48,150 bases of DNA from Nonlabens dokdonensis (GCF_002162835.1 NZ_MAAX01000029.1:1-48150), one strand, 5' to 3'. Numbered from the stretch's first letter, positions 32,767 through 42,484 are shown. The notes: generated by a model from the letters alone, not told the origin. Made by a program: numbers and translations.

Positions 32767-35700
32767 TTACTCCTCAAACATATCTATAGTCACTTGTTTC
32801 ATCTCTGCTACGAAAGCTGCCCATTCTTTCTCAAGAAATGATTTTGATTCTGCATTAACTTCTCTTGCAAGAGTTGCCGCCTGATTATACAATTGCTCCT
32901 CAGTTTCTGTTTGTGAACCTTGACGACTACCTATATAACTACGAGCACTACCTATACGATTCATAACTGTTACTTCTGGATTGCGAGTAATTCCCTGACG
33001 ATCATCCGGCGTACCGAAGTATTTATTTTGCAATTTTTCTATTTGTTTTACAATAGAATCGGTAGCTTTTATTTGTTCTTTATAAGCCTCTTTATCTTGA
33101 GATTTTAAAAGCTTTTTAAAATTAGTCGCTGTCTCATTATTCTTTGCAAGTTGTAATGTTACAGATTCCACTTCAGCAATTAAATTTTGTAACCTATCAA
33201 GAGCAGCGAGTTGTTCTTTGCGATTTGCCATAGTAAATTCATCAATCCTTGGGTCTTCCTTAACCTCGATCATTTGCTCGCTGGTCATCTCGCCATAGTG
33301 TAAAACGGCTTTATATGTTCCTGGTAAAACACTATTTCCACCTGGTTCTCTTTTAGAGTCTCTAACTCTTCGGGACGGATATTCGATTCCCTTTTCGTCT
33401 AGTCTCCATGACCATTCATGGATCCCTTTTTCCTTAGGTACTTTACTACTCAAAGTTCGTATTAATTCATTACCATCGTATATTTTTAGAAATAATGAAT
33501 CGGTTTTTACGGTATCATTTTTTGCTTTTAGGTCTTTATTAAAAAAGTATTTGAAACGACCTATAGGACGGCTACGGTTTTCTCCGTGAAACATTGCATC
33601 TGCGCCAAATCTACTTCCTGTAGGTTGCTGATAGCGGGCAAAATAGGCAGTAGGAGGCTCGTATAATTCTATTGCTTTTCTTTGTTTCGCTTTCGCGAAA
33701 GCTTTAAGAGGTTCTAAATCGTCAAGTACCCAAGCAGCTCTACCGAAGGTACCGATTACAAGATCATCCTCACGTGGATGGATCACTAAATCCTTAACAG
33801 AAACTGTAGGGAAACCGTTAGTATACTTTGTCCAGTTAGCACCAGCATCAATACTTACATAAAGGCCATCGTCAGTACCTAAAAACATTAAGTTATTCTC
33901 TTCTGGATGCTCGATAATGCTCAGCGCATAACTTATCACATCATTTTTATCGACTATGCGCGTCCAGCTTTTACCATAGTTAGTAGTACGATAAACATAG
34001 GGCTCAAAATTAAATCTTCGGTAATCGTTTGCAACCAGTAGCGCATGTCCTTTTTTAGTTTTTGAAGCTTTGATTTGTGCAATCCAGCTGCCTTCTGGTA
34101 GTCCTTTTAGGCCTTTGGTAATATTCTCCCAGCTTTCTCCACCGTTTTTAGTGATATGAACAAGTCCATCATCACTTCCTACATAGAGAACATCTTTTTC
34201 TACAGCACTAGGTTCAATCACTAGAATGGTAGTGTGGTTTTCTGCTCCAGTAGCATCCATTGTTAAGCCTCCAGATTCTGATTGCTTTTGTTTTTCTGGA
34301 TCGTTAGTAGTTAAATCTGGAGAGATGACTTCCCAAGTCAGACCTTTATCAGTCGACTTATGTACAAACTGACTTCCAAAATATAATGTAGAACTATCAA
34401 ATGGATCTATATTAATGGCAGCATTCCAGTTGAACCTTAACTTTACATCTGCATCAGGATGCGTAGGACGAACGCTGTAATTATTACCAGTTTGCCAGTC
34501 GTAGCGACTTACAAATCCTTGCTGGCTCATAGAATAGCCTAATCTACTATTATCTGGATCTGGTACTACATCAAATCCATCTCCAAAACTAATTTCCTGC
34601 CAGTAACTATTTCTTATACCTTGCGCTCTCCACGAGTAAGCAGGACCGCGCCAGCTACCGTTATCTTGCATACCACCATAAACATTATATGGCGTCTCCA
34701 TGTCTACATTAATATGATAAAATTGTGCCACAGGAAGATTTCCTATGAAGCGCCATGTTTTACCTCGATCACGAGAAATATTAAGTCCACCGTCATTACC
34801 ATCTATCAAGAATTTACCGTTTTCAGGATGTACATAAAACGCATGATGATCAGGATGCACACCATTATTAGCACCATAAGCTGGCATTAATTGCGAAAAA
34901 TTTTTACCTCCATCTTCAGAAACATTTACATAAGTAAAAACGGAATAGACTCTATTTTCATTTTGAGAGTCTACATAGATTTCTGAGTAATAAAATGGAC
35001 GGTTTCCTATATCACTTTTTTTGTTAATCATTTTCCATGTAAAACCACCATCTTTTGATTTGTACAACGCATTTTTCTTAGCTTCTACAAGTGCATAAAC
35101 TACGTTAGGCTCGCTAGGAGCTATAGCTACACCTATACGACCTAACTCTCCTTTAGGTAATCCATCTTCTTCAGTTATTTTTTTCCAGCTAGCTCCACCA
35201 TCGTGAGTCATATAAAGTCCAGAGCCTTCTCCACCAGATTTAAAAAACCATGGATCGCGTTTGTGTTCCCACATGGCAGCGATTAACTTATTAGGATTAG
35301 TAGGATCCATAACAAGATCTGCCGCTCCAGATTTATCGTTAGTGTAAAGTATTTTCTTCCATGATTTCCCGCCATCGGTAGTTTTAAAAACGCCACGTTC
35401 TGGATGAATTCCCCATGGAGAACCTATTGCAGCAGCATATACTACGTCTGGATTTGTAGGGTCTATAACTACACGATGAATATTACGTGTTTTTTCCAGC
35501 CCCATGCGTGTCCAGCTTTTTCCAGCGTCAAGAGATTTGTAGATTCCTTCTCCACCATTTAGAGAATTACGTGGGTTTCCTTCACCTGTTCCTACCCAAA
35601 TCACACTGGGATTAGACTGCTGTATAGCAACAGCTCCTACTGATGCAGTTTCTTGATCATCAAAAATAGGGTCCCAAGTGATCCCACCATTAGAAGATTT

Positions 35701-35898
35701 CCATAAACCTCCGCTAGCGGTTCCTGCATATATAATATTTGGATTATTGTGCACGACATCTATGGAAGTCACACGTCCAGACATACCGCCAGGACCTATA
35801 TTTCTAGGTTCTAGGTTTTTGACAAGTTCTAAGTCTAATTTTTGAGCATTTGTGGTTGCTACGATACAGAGCAACACTAGAAGTAAGAGTCTTTTCAT
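32767..35898 (-). CDS. Exported sortilin (VPS10)/BNR-repeat propeller protein
   Basis: 1043 aa with a signal peptide ending TTNAQ. The N-terminal two thirds contain many Asp-box/BNR repeats of the S-x-D-x-G-x-x-W type (KSSNGGITW, KSLDAGKSW, KTTDGGKSW, STDKGLTWE, ITKNGGESWE). These form one or two propellers as in VPS10/sortilin and plant photosystem assembly factors, and many are annotated glycosyl hydrolases. The C-terminal part (about 760-1043) has a beta domain and a helical tail. Catalytic residues of a glycosidase cannot be confirmed, so the enzyme name should be treated with caution. It ends in EE and has no T9SS sorting domain. A genome palindrome (33689-33702) encodes AFAKA within the gene. 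Confidence 0.85.
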   Translation of the reverse strand: MKRLLLLVLLCIVATTNAQKLDLELVKNLEPRNIGPGGMSGRVTSIDVVHNNPNIIYAGTASGGLWKSSNGGITWDPIFDDQETASVGAVAIQQSNPSVIWVGTGEGNPRNSLNGGEGIYKSLDAGKSWTRMGLEKTRNIHRVVIDPTNPDVVYAAAIGSPWGIHPERGVFKTTDGGKSWKKILYTNDKSGAADLVMDPTNPNKLIAAMWEHKRDPWFFKSGGEGSGLYMTHDGGASWKKITEEDGLPKGELGRIGVAIAPSEPNVVYALVEAKKNALYKSKDGGFTWKMINKKSDIGNRPFYYSEIYVDSQNENRVYSVFTYVNVSEDGGKNFSQLMPAYGANNGVHPDHHAFYVHPENGKFLIDGNDGGLNISRDRGKTWRFIGNLPVAQFYHINVDMETPYNVYGGMQDNGSWRGPAYSWRAQGIRNSYWQEISFGDGFDVVPDPDNSRLGYSMSQQGFVSRYDWQTGNNYSVRPTHPDADVKLRFNWNAAINIDPFDSSTLYFGSQFVHKSTDKGLTWEVISPDLTTNDPEKQKQSESGGLTMDATGAENHTTILVIEPSAVEKDVLYVGSDDGLVHITKNGGESWENITKGLKGLPEGSWIAQIKASKTKKGHALLVANDYRRFNFEPYVYRTTNYGKSWTRIVDKNDVISYALSIIEHPEENNLMFLGTDDGLYVSIDAGANWTKYTNGFPTVSVKDLVIHPREDDLVIGTFGRAAWVLDDLEPLKAFAKAKQRKAIELYEPPTAYFARYQQPTGSRFGADAMFHGENRSRPIGRFKYFFNKDLKAKNDTVKTDSLFLKIYDGNELIRTLSSKVPKEKGIHEWSWRLDEKGIEYPSRRVRDSKREPGGNSVLPGTYKAVLHYGEMTSEQMIEVKEDPRIDEFTMANRKEQLAALDRLQNLIAEVESVTLQLAKNNETATNFKKLLKSQDKEAYKEQIKATDSIVKQIEKLQNKYFGTPDDRQGITRNPEVTVMNRIGSARSYIGSRQGSQTETEEQLYNQAATLAREVNAESKSFLEKEWAAFVAEMKQVTIDMFEE

Positions 35899-35971
35899 TT
35901 TTGGTTTTTCTTAAAACCTAAAGATAAAACCTTAAAAATAAATGTTAAGAACCTTTAACTTTTTTAAAAGA

Positions 35972-37234
35972 TTATTCCGCAGGATTTAAAACCTTGGGTG
36001 GTGGTAACTGTTTCTTAGCTATAAGTAAGGTATACGGCATTTTCTCAAGTTCTTTATTCTTAAAATGTTCTTTATCTTTTTTTAATTTACTTAAATCGAT
36101 ATAGTCGTCGTGATAATCAGGTAAAGTAAGCAACCTACCATTGGGATACAATATAAAGTGGTTGCCATCTGTAGGTCCATATGTAGCTAGTTTTTTCCTT
36201 ATTAAATCTTTGTTATCATAAACACAGCCATCTGGAAGATATAAAGAACCTGCTTGAGCAATCCACACGAGCTTCATAGAATCCTTTTTATCAATTTCTT
36301 TTTGTAATTTTCTCCTGCGTTGAAGTTCTGATTTAAAGGACCTATAGTTAGAAGTGTATATATGAAAGTCTACAATAATGGTATCGTTACGTTTAATGTT
36401 TTCACCTGTTAATTCACTGAAATAGTCCGCATAACCATTTCTGATTACGGTATCTAATTTCCGCTCTGTATCATCCTCATAGATTATTTTAAATAGTTTA
36501 GAATTATCAATTTTTAAAAGTTCAACCCTAGAAATAGGTTTTTCCATGGTGGCTTTCTCAACTTTCTTAAAAGTCTTATCTACCGTAACAATATTATCAG
36601 AATTAACTTCATTAGAAACTGTGATAAAACTTCTAGTGATTAAAACTGCATAATTCTGTATAAAATCTATAGGCTCAATGAAACTATTTTCTTTTGAAAT
36701 CCATAAGAATTGTGGTGTCTTTACTGTAGAATCAAAATAAGGAAGGTTAAAGAAATTGAGGTCATCATTATAAATACCAGGTAAGCTAATATTATTAAAA
36801 TTAGGTGCCGCCACGATGAGTATGTTGCCTAGATTATTTTGAATATCTCTTAAAACAATAGAATATTGTGTGGTGTACCAATGTATTGATTGTAAAAGTT
36901 CGTCTCGTGATAAAGTCGCTTCTTCTATTGATGGATAGTACAATATGAGAAGTGGTTGATCTACATCAAATTCATTATCTGTTATGAGATTAATGGATGC
37001 TATTTCTTTTTTTGAATCCTTGATGTTTACAGATTTTCTTCTTAGAAATAATTCATTATATATTCCATCATATGAAGAGATGGCTATTAAACTATCACTT
37101 CCCTTTCTTTTCAATTTTCTAAATTCTTTCTTAGAAATATCAAATCCATTTTGATCGATATATACTTGTTGACCTGCTGTTATATATGTAATTGAAAGAA
37201 ATATGATTAGAGTTGTGAGTCGCATTGGTAGCAT
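35972..37234 (-). CDS. Exported protein of unknown function
   Basis: 420 aa (or 417 aa from Met4). A signal peptide ends TAGQ. The mature part contains LILYYPSIEEATLSRDELLQSIHWYTTQ and FLWISKENSFIEPIDFIQN, which hints at a thioredoxin-like or redox fold without a CxxC motif. A C-terminal half has short beta strands and a run KSELQRRRKLQKEIDKKDS. Only one cysteine (DGCVYDN) is seen. No known family is recognised. It stands alone between a VPS10-type gene and a small exported gene on the same strand. Confidence 0.7.
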   Translation of the reverse strand: MLPMRLTTLIIFLSITYITAGQQVYIDQNGFDISKKEFRKLKRKGSDSLIAISSYDGIYNELFLRRKSVNIKDSKKEIASINLITDNEFDVDQPLLILYYPSIEEATLSRDELLQSIHWYTTQYSIVLRDIQNNLGNILIVAAPNFNNISLPGIYNDDLNFFNLPYFDSTVKTPQFLWISKENSFIEPIDFIQNYAVLITRSFITVSNEVNSDNIVTVDKTFKKVEKATMEKPISRVELLKIDNSKLFKIIYEDDTERKLDTVIRNGYADYFSELTGENIKRNDTIIVDFHIYTSNYRSFKSELQRRRKLQKEIDKKDSMKLVWIAQAGSLYLPDGCVYDNKDLIRKKLATYGPTDGNHFILYPNGRLLTLPDYHDDYIDLSKLKKDKEHFKNKELEKMPYTLLIAKKQLPPPKVLNPAE

Positions 37235-37340
37235 TAAATATATTATTAAATTTAGATCTTTATAAGTATAACGCTTAGCAATATCCTTGTAACCTTTTAT
37301 AGATATCGCTTTCGCGAAAGCGGAGTTTCAACAATTTTTA

Positions 37341-37757
37341 TTAATTATCTGAGACTGTGTACATGATAAAAGTATTCTTATCAATAAGCTTAATTTGATT
37401 TATAACACTATGATCGTCATTTGAGTAAATCAATTGAACCTTTTCTGGATCATAAGTGTAGTAATAGGGTTTTTGACGATTCCCTAATTCATTACCGCAC
37501 CAGCCAATAGTTTTTTGAGATTTTGATGGCTTATCGTACGGAATGTAAGTGACGATGAAATTTCGGGAAGAACGAAACATATTTGCGTTTTCCTTATAAT
37601 TGCTTCTCACAAAAGTGGTTACTTCTTTACCATCGATAAAATTGATCTGACTTTGATTCCAGTTTTCCACTATATAACCAGTGGACAATGACGTCTCATT
37701 TTGAGAAAAAACAAAGGAGCTGACTAGAATAAATAAAACGGAGTAAACGAATTTCAT
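37341..37757 (-). CDS. Small exported protein of unknown function
   Basis: 138 aa. The signal peptide MKFVYSVLFILVSSFVFSQ is cleaved after about residue 19. The mature part is beta-rich with TSLSTGYIVENWNQSQINFIDGKEVTTFVRSN and a possible lone cysteine (TIGWCGNELG). No family is recognised. A genome palindrome lies just downstream of the stop (37307-37322). Neighbours give no functional clue. Confidence 0.65.
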   Translation of the reverse strand: MKFVYSVLFILVSSFVFSQNETSLSTGYIVENWNQSQINFIDGKEVTTFVRSNYKENANMFRSSRNFIVTYIPYDKPSKSQKTIGWCGNELGNRQKPYYYTYDPEKVQLIYSNDDHSVINQIKLIDKNTFIMYTVSDN

Positions 37758-37805
37758 AAAATAGAAACCTCAATAATTATTCCGTTATGAAATTTCAATA
37801 GGAGA

Positions 37806-38183
37806 TTACTTTTTCCTCCACGGCGGATTTTTTCTATTTTCACCAGCGCGATAAAGAACTAAATGATTGCCATCTGGATCAAATAAATGAGCTTCTCTCC
37901 ACAACCAAGGTTGATCTTCTGGATCTGACGTAAACTCGATACCTTGTGTTTTAAGAAACGCCACCTTTTTATCCAGATCATCACATTCAAAGAAAACTTT
38001 GATACCTGATCCTTGTGGTAATTGATCTACCACAGAGATACTCAAAGTAGCATCTCCATGAGGAAATTCAAAACGAGCATAAGCATTGTGTGTATGAACG
38101 ATCAAGTTTAACCCTAACATTTCATAAAATGCAATGGATTTAGGAATGTCTAAAGCAGGAAGTGTAATTTGATTTAAGTTCAT
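37806..38183 (-). CDS. VOC family (glyoxalase/bleomycin resistance-like) protein
   Basis: 125 aa, cytoplasmic. Two beta-alpha-beta-beta-beta modules of the vicinal oxygen chelate fold are visible: ALDIPKSIAFYEMLGLNLIVHTHNAYARFEFPHGD and GIKVFFECDDLDKKVAFLKTQGIEFT, ending in REAHLFDPDGNHLVLYRAGENR. The final motif DPDGNHLVLY is typical. The metal site may be partial, so it could be a binding protein or an enzyme. Substrate not predictable. It starts 5 bp after the S41 protease stop, so the two may be translated together. Confidence 0.9.
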   Translation of the reverse strand: MNLNQITLPALDIPKSIAFYEMLGLNLIVHTHNAYARFEFPHGDATLSISVVDQLPQGSGIKVFFECDDLDKKVAFLKTQGIEFTSDPEDQPWLWREAHLFDPDGNHLVLYRAGENRKNPPWRKK

Positions 38184-38188
38184 ATTAC

Positions 38189-39619
38189 TTAATCTTCAAA
38201 GGATTTCCACATTTCATTACCAAAAGGCTGCAACTCATTACTACCCATAAATTCTTCATAAGTTCTAGAATTTAAAGTAGACCTTGAAGAACGACCGTTG
38301 AGTCTTATATCTTCTAAACAAAGAGCGAGAAGTGGTTCATTTTCATCACCTAGAATTCCTAAATTTTCAAAGTCTTCTGCTTGTGCTATATCTGGTAATA
38401 ATCCGTCAAAATAATCTGTATTCCCGACGGAGTTCAAACTTTTAAGAACGAGCGGTTGCATCGCATATCGGTGAGCTGGATTAGCTCCATTTCTTCTAAA
38501 GTCTGGACTATCGTACAACGTTACACTGGCTTGAAATTTCCCTGCTGTGTCATCACCTACTTGAACTACATCAATATATGGATTTAAAGAATTAATGACT
38601 AACTCACTTGCACTCGCCGTACTACCAGTTGTAATTATATGAACCTTATTGAGGTTTAAACTGTTTAATGGCGTACCTGCGTTAGTTTGATTTTTAAAAA
38701 AATTAATTAAATCTTGAGGTGAATTTGCTGATAACTGCGCTTGAATATCTGGATTCCACTCTTCAGTAGAATACACATCAGTAACTGGATTTCCAGAAAT
38801 TAAACTTCCTAGAATAATAGCTGTATTTACAGAGCCACCACCATTATATCTCAAGTCCAAAACAAGGTGAGTAATTCCTTGAGCTCTAAAATCACCAAAA
38901 ACATTATTAAGTTGCTCATCAAACTGTGATAAGAATCCAGTGTACATTAAGTAACCTACTTTTTGAGTTCCTTGATCTATCACGTTAGTGACTAATATAG
39001 GATCTTCTTGATTTACTTCTTTAGTAAGTGTAATCTCAATTCCATTTGAAGTAGTCATCCCATTATTAAGATCTGCAAGCCCAATAGTATAAACGTCTTG
39101 AGCTAGTAAGGTTCTAATATTTTCTCTGGTCATTCTAATGCCACCTATAGTATTAAAGATCATACCACGAGTAACGCCTTCTCTTTCAGCACTGGTATTG
39201 GGTTGAACATATCTTACATATCCGTAAATATCTGTAGCGCTACCAGCTTCAGCAACGGTACCGAATTCCATACCGTTTGAAAGTGAATTACCAGATAAAA
39301 TATTTTCAAGAGCCACATAATCATCAAATATGACACTAAAACGGTCTGTTCTCGCTCTATCAAAAACTAGTGATTCAAAAAATTCTTCCGGACTAGCATA
39401 TTGTGCATGAAAAGCTTCAAGCTCTGCGGTATTTGCAAATCGATCATCGGATAGCACATCTATTTGCGGCTTGTATAAATAAAATGCATTCATACCACGA
39501 TATACAAAGTTGTTGATCTCGCTTTTGCCAGCAAAAACATCATCATTATCCTGAAAACAGCTTGATAGTGTGATTACCGTTAATAACGTAAAAATTATGT
39601 ACTTAAAAAAATTATTCAT
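38189..39619 (-). CDS. S41 family (C-terminal processing-like) protease, lipoprotein
   Basis: 476 aa. A signal with lipobox (LSSCFQDND, Cys21) anchors it to a membrane facing the periplasm or surface. A PDZ-like domain (about 140-200, GYVRYVQPNTSAEREGVTRGMIF) precedes the protease core (VLDLRYNGGGSVNTAIILGSL). The nucleophile serine is in TTGSTASASELVINSL (about 330-345). It is the tail-specific/Tricorn-type family that trims proteins. The downstream VOC gene is 5 bp away. Confidence 0.92.
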   Translation of the reverse strand: MNNFFKYIIFTLLTVITLSSCFQDNDDVFAGKSEINNFVYRGMNAFYLYKPQIDVLSDDRFANTAELEAFHAQYASPEEFFESLVFDRARTDRFSVIFDDYVALENILSGNSLSNGMEFGTVAEAGSATDIYGYVRYVQPNTSAEREGVTRGMIFNTIGGIRMTRENIRTLLAQDVYTIGLADLNNGMTTSNGIEITLTKEVNQEDPILVTNVIDQGTQKVGYLMYTGFLSQFDEQLNNVFGDFRAQGITHLVLDLRYNGGGSVNTAIILGSLISGNPVTDVYSTEEWNPDIQAQLSANSPQDLINFFKNQTNAGTPLNSLNLNKVHIITTGSTASASELVINSLNPYIDVVQVGDDTAGKFQASVTLYDSPDFRRNGANPAHRYAMQPLVLKSLNSVGNTDYFDGLLPDIAQAEDFENLGILGDENEPLLALCLEDIRLNGRSSRSTLNSRTYEEFMGSNELQPFGNEMWKSFED

Positions 39620-39771
39620 CTAATTGCTTATTTTGAAGTAAAACTAAGGAAAACACGTCACAAAAGGTTAATGAATCTGATGTTACAGACAGCTACATCT
39701 ATTCAAATCTGTTTTATAATCAATATAGATATAATAGTGTTTGCTTAATGTTTTAGGGTATTTGTCTATTA

Positions 39772-40965
39772 TTACCTAGTAATTTTAAAGATTCCTTTTC
39801 CTTCTACGCCTATGTAGATCATTCCATCAGGACCTATCTTTACATTGCGCATACGACCTAATCCGTCGACTAATTTTTCTCTCTTGGTAACTCCTTTATC
39901 ATTAACGTAAAGCATCTCTAAATATTGGAACTTTAAAGAACCTACGAGATAATTGCCGTTCCAGTTTTTGTAAGCTTCATTATCGATAATTGCAAAACCG
40001 CTAGGCGCAATACTCGGTACCCAATAATAAAAAGGTTGTTCCATTCCTTCTTTTGCAGTGCTTTCTGCAAACTCTCCACCACCATAATTTTCTCCGTAAC
40101 TAATTACTGGCCAGCCGTAATTACGACCAGCTTTAATAAAATTAATCTCGTCTCCACCTTGTGGACCATGTTCATGAGCAATTATTTCTCCAGTCCTAGG
40201 ATGAACAGTCATCCCTTGTGGATTTCTATTTCCATAAGTAAAAGCAGCAGTTTTTGCATCGTTAACGTCTACAAAAGGATTATCTTCTGGAATACGTCCA
40301 TCAGCATGAATCCTGTATATTTTACCACCATCTCTAGTTAAATCTTGCGGATTCACATCTCGCTCACCACGCTCTCCAATAGAGAAATATAAATATCCTT
40401 CACTGTCCCAAGCAAAACGACTTCCAAAATGTTGTCCTCTCTTAGTATTAGGAGTTGCCTTATAAAGTACTTTTAAATCTATAAGCTGGTCATTTTTTAA
40501 GACAGCACTCGCTATAGCAGTATTACCTCCAGAGCCTTCACCTTCAGAGCTTGCATAAGAGATATAGATTTTATTATTATCTTTAAAATTAGGATGAATA
40601 ATTACATCTAGCAAACCACCTTGTCCTCGTAAGTAAACCTCAGGAACTCCGGATATTTTGTGTGAGGTAGTACCATCAAACCTGTACATTTCACCTTCTT
40701 TTTCTGTATAAATAAGATCACCATTAGGTAACCAAGTCATTCCCCATGGATTAGTAAGATCTTTTATAATAGGAGTAACAGTATAATCTTTTTGGTCTTC
40801 AATCAATGGAATGTTCTCTACAATTGGCTTAGATTGATTGCTCTCTTGATTTGAATTTACGGCAGTAGTGTTTTCATTCACTGCGAGTTGATCAGTTTTT
40901 TGAGATTCATTCTTGCAGCTTATAAAAAGTAATGTGAATAGGAAGAAAAAGGCAATACGTTTCAT
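39772..40965 (-). CDS. PQQ-dependent sugar dehydrogenase (glucose/sorbosone dehydrogenase family), lipoprotein
   Basis: 397 aa. The signal peptide has a lipobox (LFISCKNE, Cys17) followed by an unstructured N/Q/S linker to about 45. The rest is a six-bladed propeller of the soluble glucose dehydrogenase family: NPWGMTWLPNGDLIYTEKEGEMY (about 70-92), GQHFGSRFAWDSEGYLYFSIGERGERD, AHEHGPQGGDEINFIKAGRNYGWPV and a final GRMRNVKIGPDGMIYIGVE. The histidine and arginine in these motifs bind PQQ. No pqq genes are in the window, so the cofactor would come from elsewhere in the genome or from the medium, as inferred for other family members. Confidence 0.93.
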   Translation of the reverse strand: MKRIAFFFLFTLLFISCKNESQKTDQLAVNENTTAVNSNQESNQSKPIVENIPLIEDQKDYTVTPIIKDLTNPWGMTWLPNGDLIYTEKEGEMYRFDGTTSHKISGVPEVYLRGQGGLLDVIIHPNFKDNNKIYISYASSEGEGSGGNTAIASAVLKNDQLIDLKVLYKATPNTKRGQHFGSRFAWDSEGYLYFSIGERGERDVNPQDLTRDGGKIYRIHADGRIPEDNPFVDVNDAKTAAFTYGNRNPQGMTVHPRTGEIIAHEHGPQGGDEINFIKAGRNYGWPVISYGENYGGGEFAESTAKEGMEQPFYYWVPSIAPSGFAIIDNEAYKNWNGNYLVGSLKFQYLEMLYVNDKGVTKREKLVDGLGRMRNVKIGPDGMIYIGVEGKGIFKITR

Positions 40966-41011
40966 GATTCAATATTTAATTTAAAATTAAATCTTCACAA
41001 GTTACAAAACG

Positions 41012-41051
41012 TTAATAAAAAGAAAAATCCCTAAGTACGTACTAAGGGATT
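41012..41051 (-). terminator. Terminator serving the micro-ORF unit
   Basis: A 26-bp near-perfect palindrome (41026-41051, AATCCCTAAGTAC / GTACTAAGGGATT, one mismatch) is followed on the minus strand by a T-rich run (TTTTTCTTTTTA). It ends the transcription of the ORFs at 41146-41410. Confidence 0.8.
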
Positions 41052-41145
41052 GATCAGTTTCTGGTGGTTATTATATGGTAGTGTTTTCTAATAAATTTAA
41101 AGATGGCTAATTCAATGAAATCGTTTGTAAAAAACACTTTTTTTT

Positions 41146-41274
41146 CTAGCATAAGAAAAACAATCTTGAAGCTTCCATATCTTCATCAAATGGTAGATTT
41201 TCATCAAAAGAGCGATTTCTAGAAAGCATCGGGAAGTCTGAGTTGAGGTTGAGAATTCGGTTTGAATTTTTCAT
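41146..41274 (-). CDS. Micro-ORF, 42 aa
   Basis: MKNSNRILNLNSDFPMLSRN followed by an acidic C-terminal half ending FFLC. I prefer this start over the in-frame ATG at 41338-41340, because the first codons resemble those of the neighbouring 35-aa ORF. No signal peptide or known family. It lies 28 bp downstream of the 35-aa ORF and is followed by a terminator at 41012-41051, which supports real transcription. Coding status is uncertain. Confidence 0.45.
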   Translation of the reverse strand: MKNSNRILNLNSDFPMLSRNRSFDENLPFDEDMEASRLFFLC

Positions 41275-41302
41275 GTTTTTGGTTTTAAGAGTTCGTTTTA
41301 AA

Positions 41303-41410
41303 TTATCTGTGTCTACGTTTAGAATTCCAAGAATCTGCAAAAGTATTCTGGTTGCTAGTTCTGTTGTTCGTTGCGTTGTTTCCGTTTAAAAATCCTTTAG
41401 TCGTTTTCAT
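41303..41410 (-). CDS. Micro-ORF, 35 aa
   Basis: MKTTKGFLNGNNATNNRTSN, then NTFADSW and a basic tail KRRHR. The start MKxxxxxLNxN is shared with the 42-aa ORF just downstream. It is asparagine rich and has no signal peptide. Two adjacent short ORFs with similar N-termini and one terminator look like a small peptide operon, but this is inference and each could be chance. Confidence 0.4.
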   Translation of the reverse strand: MKTTKGFLNGNNATNNRTSNQNTFADSWNSKRRHR

Positions 41411-41887
41411 AATATTTATATTTTGTGGTTATATCTAATAGACGACACTACTTTTTAATTGTTACAGTAATTATTAAATTTAATTTTGATAAAATATGTA
41501 AATAACTGAATTACAATGTCATAAATTGCTAATTATTTTAGCAAAAAAAATAAAAAAGCGATTCTTATTAGTAAAGAACCGCTTTAGGATGAGAGTTCCG
41601 CTTTCGCGAAAGCGAGATCATAAACTAGTTACTCTTGAACTTGAAAAATTATAGGTAACGTATATATAATATTACCGCTTGACTATTTTGCTTTCTTGGA
41701 ATCATTTGAGGCAGCATATGGATGACACAAGAAACTTCTTCTTGAAGTTCAACATTTTTAGCCTAAGATTTTATGTCTAGTGCATTAGCATATGTCTCTA
41801 TTTAATGGAATGGCAATTTTATCATCATGCTTGTACTATTTTTTCAAAACTCTAAATGAAGTATTTTGCATTATAATAGTTATTCAA
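41411..41887. other. Gene-poor stretch between the micro-ORFs and the lemA remnant
   Basis: About 480 bp. It contains an orphan minus-strand terminator (41542-41584) and one genome palindrome (41599-41614), but no supported gene. A short minus-strand reading frame around 41651-41757 ends just before the palindrome and may be a gene relic. Confidence 0.5.
41542..41584 (-). terminator. Orphan minus-strand terminator
   Basis: An 11-bp stem (41556-41566 with 41574-41584, one G-U pair when read on the minus strand) with a 7-base loop and a long T-run on the minus strand. No recognised minus-strand gene lies upstream of it. Confidence 0.7.
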
Positions 41888-42476
41888 ATGAGTAAGTCTA
41901 CCGCTTTAATTATCACCATCGTTTTTCTTATCCTTACAAGTCCATTTTATTTCAATGGAATTCTTGTATTACTTACTTCTTACGATGTTTTGGTACGACA
42001 GAAGAATAGGGTAGACATGAGCGGCAGCGGTATTGATCTTGTTCTTAAAAAGAGATACGATTTTATTCCTAATCTTGTTGCAAGTGTAAAAGAATATAAG
42101 AATTATGAAAAAAGCTCTTTGAAAGTATTACTTTGTTGAGAAGTAAAATTCTCAAGGCAAGTTCCAAAGAAGAACGATTTGAGATGGAAAATGAAGTGTC
42201 CCAACTTTTAGGAGTGATCAATGTTTTATGAAAAACTATCTAGATTTAAAGTCATTTGAAAATATGATACAGTTGCAAAGAACACTTAGAGTCATGGAAG
42301 AACAAATAAACAGCGCAATAAGAGCTTACAATTCTAATGTTCTCGTGCTTAATGATAAAATAGTAAGTATTTCTACTATTGTTCTAGCCGCATATTTAGA
42401 GTACCAGCCAGCTATATGTTTTGAAGCTAGGGAAAGTGAGAATAGTGACCCAAACGTTAGTTTTTTATTTAGGTAA
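41888..42476 (+). pseudogene. lemA: lemA pseudogene with two frameshifts
   Basis: The LemA membrane helix and core are readable only in three successive frames. Frame A (41888-42135): MSKSTALIITIVFLILTSPF, then RNRVDMSGSGIDLVLKKRYD and FIPNLVASVKEYKNYEKSSL. Frame B (42136-42228): LRSKILKASSKEERFEMENE and VSQLLGVINV. Frame C (42228-42476): NMIQLQRTLRVMEEQINSAI and ARESENSDPNVSF. Each step is equivalent to losing one base. LemA is normally about 190 aa with an N-terminal anchor and a helical bundle. The next gene is a DUF3137 protein, the usual partner of lemA. The frameshifts could be sequencing errors; otherwise the gene is inactive. Confidence 0.88.
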
Positions 42477-42484
42477 TCAAATTT

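Noticed and set aside
32767-35898. A confirmed glycosyl hydrolase
   Set aside because: Asp-box repeats give only a propeller fold. No catalytic set could be identified, so the enzyme name is withheld.
41275-41340. A 64-aa form of the micro-ORF starting at 41340
   Set aside because: The extra N-terminal part overlaps the 35-aa ORF in another frame, and the inner start resembles its neighbour better.
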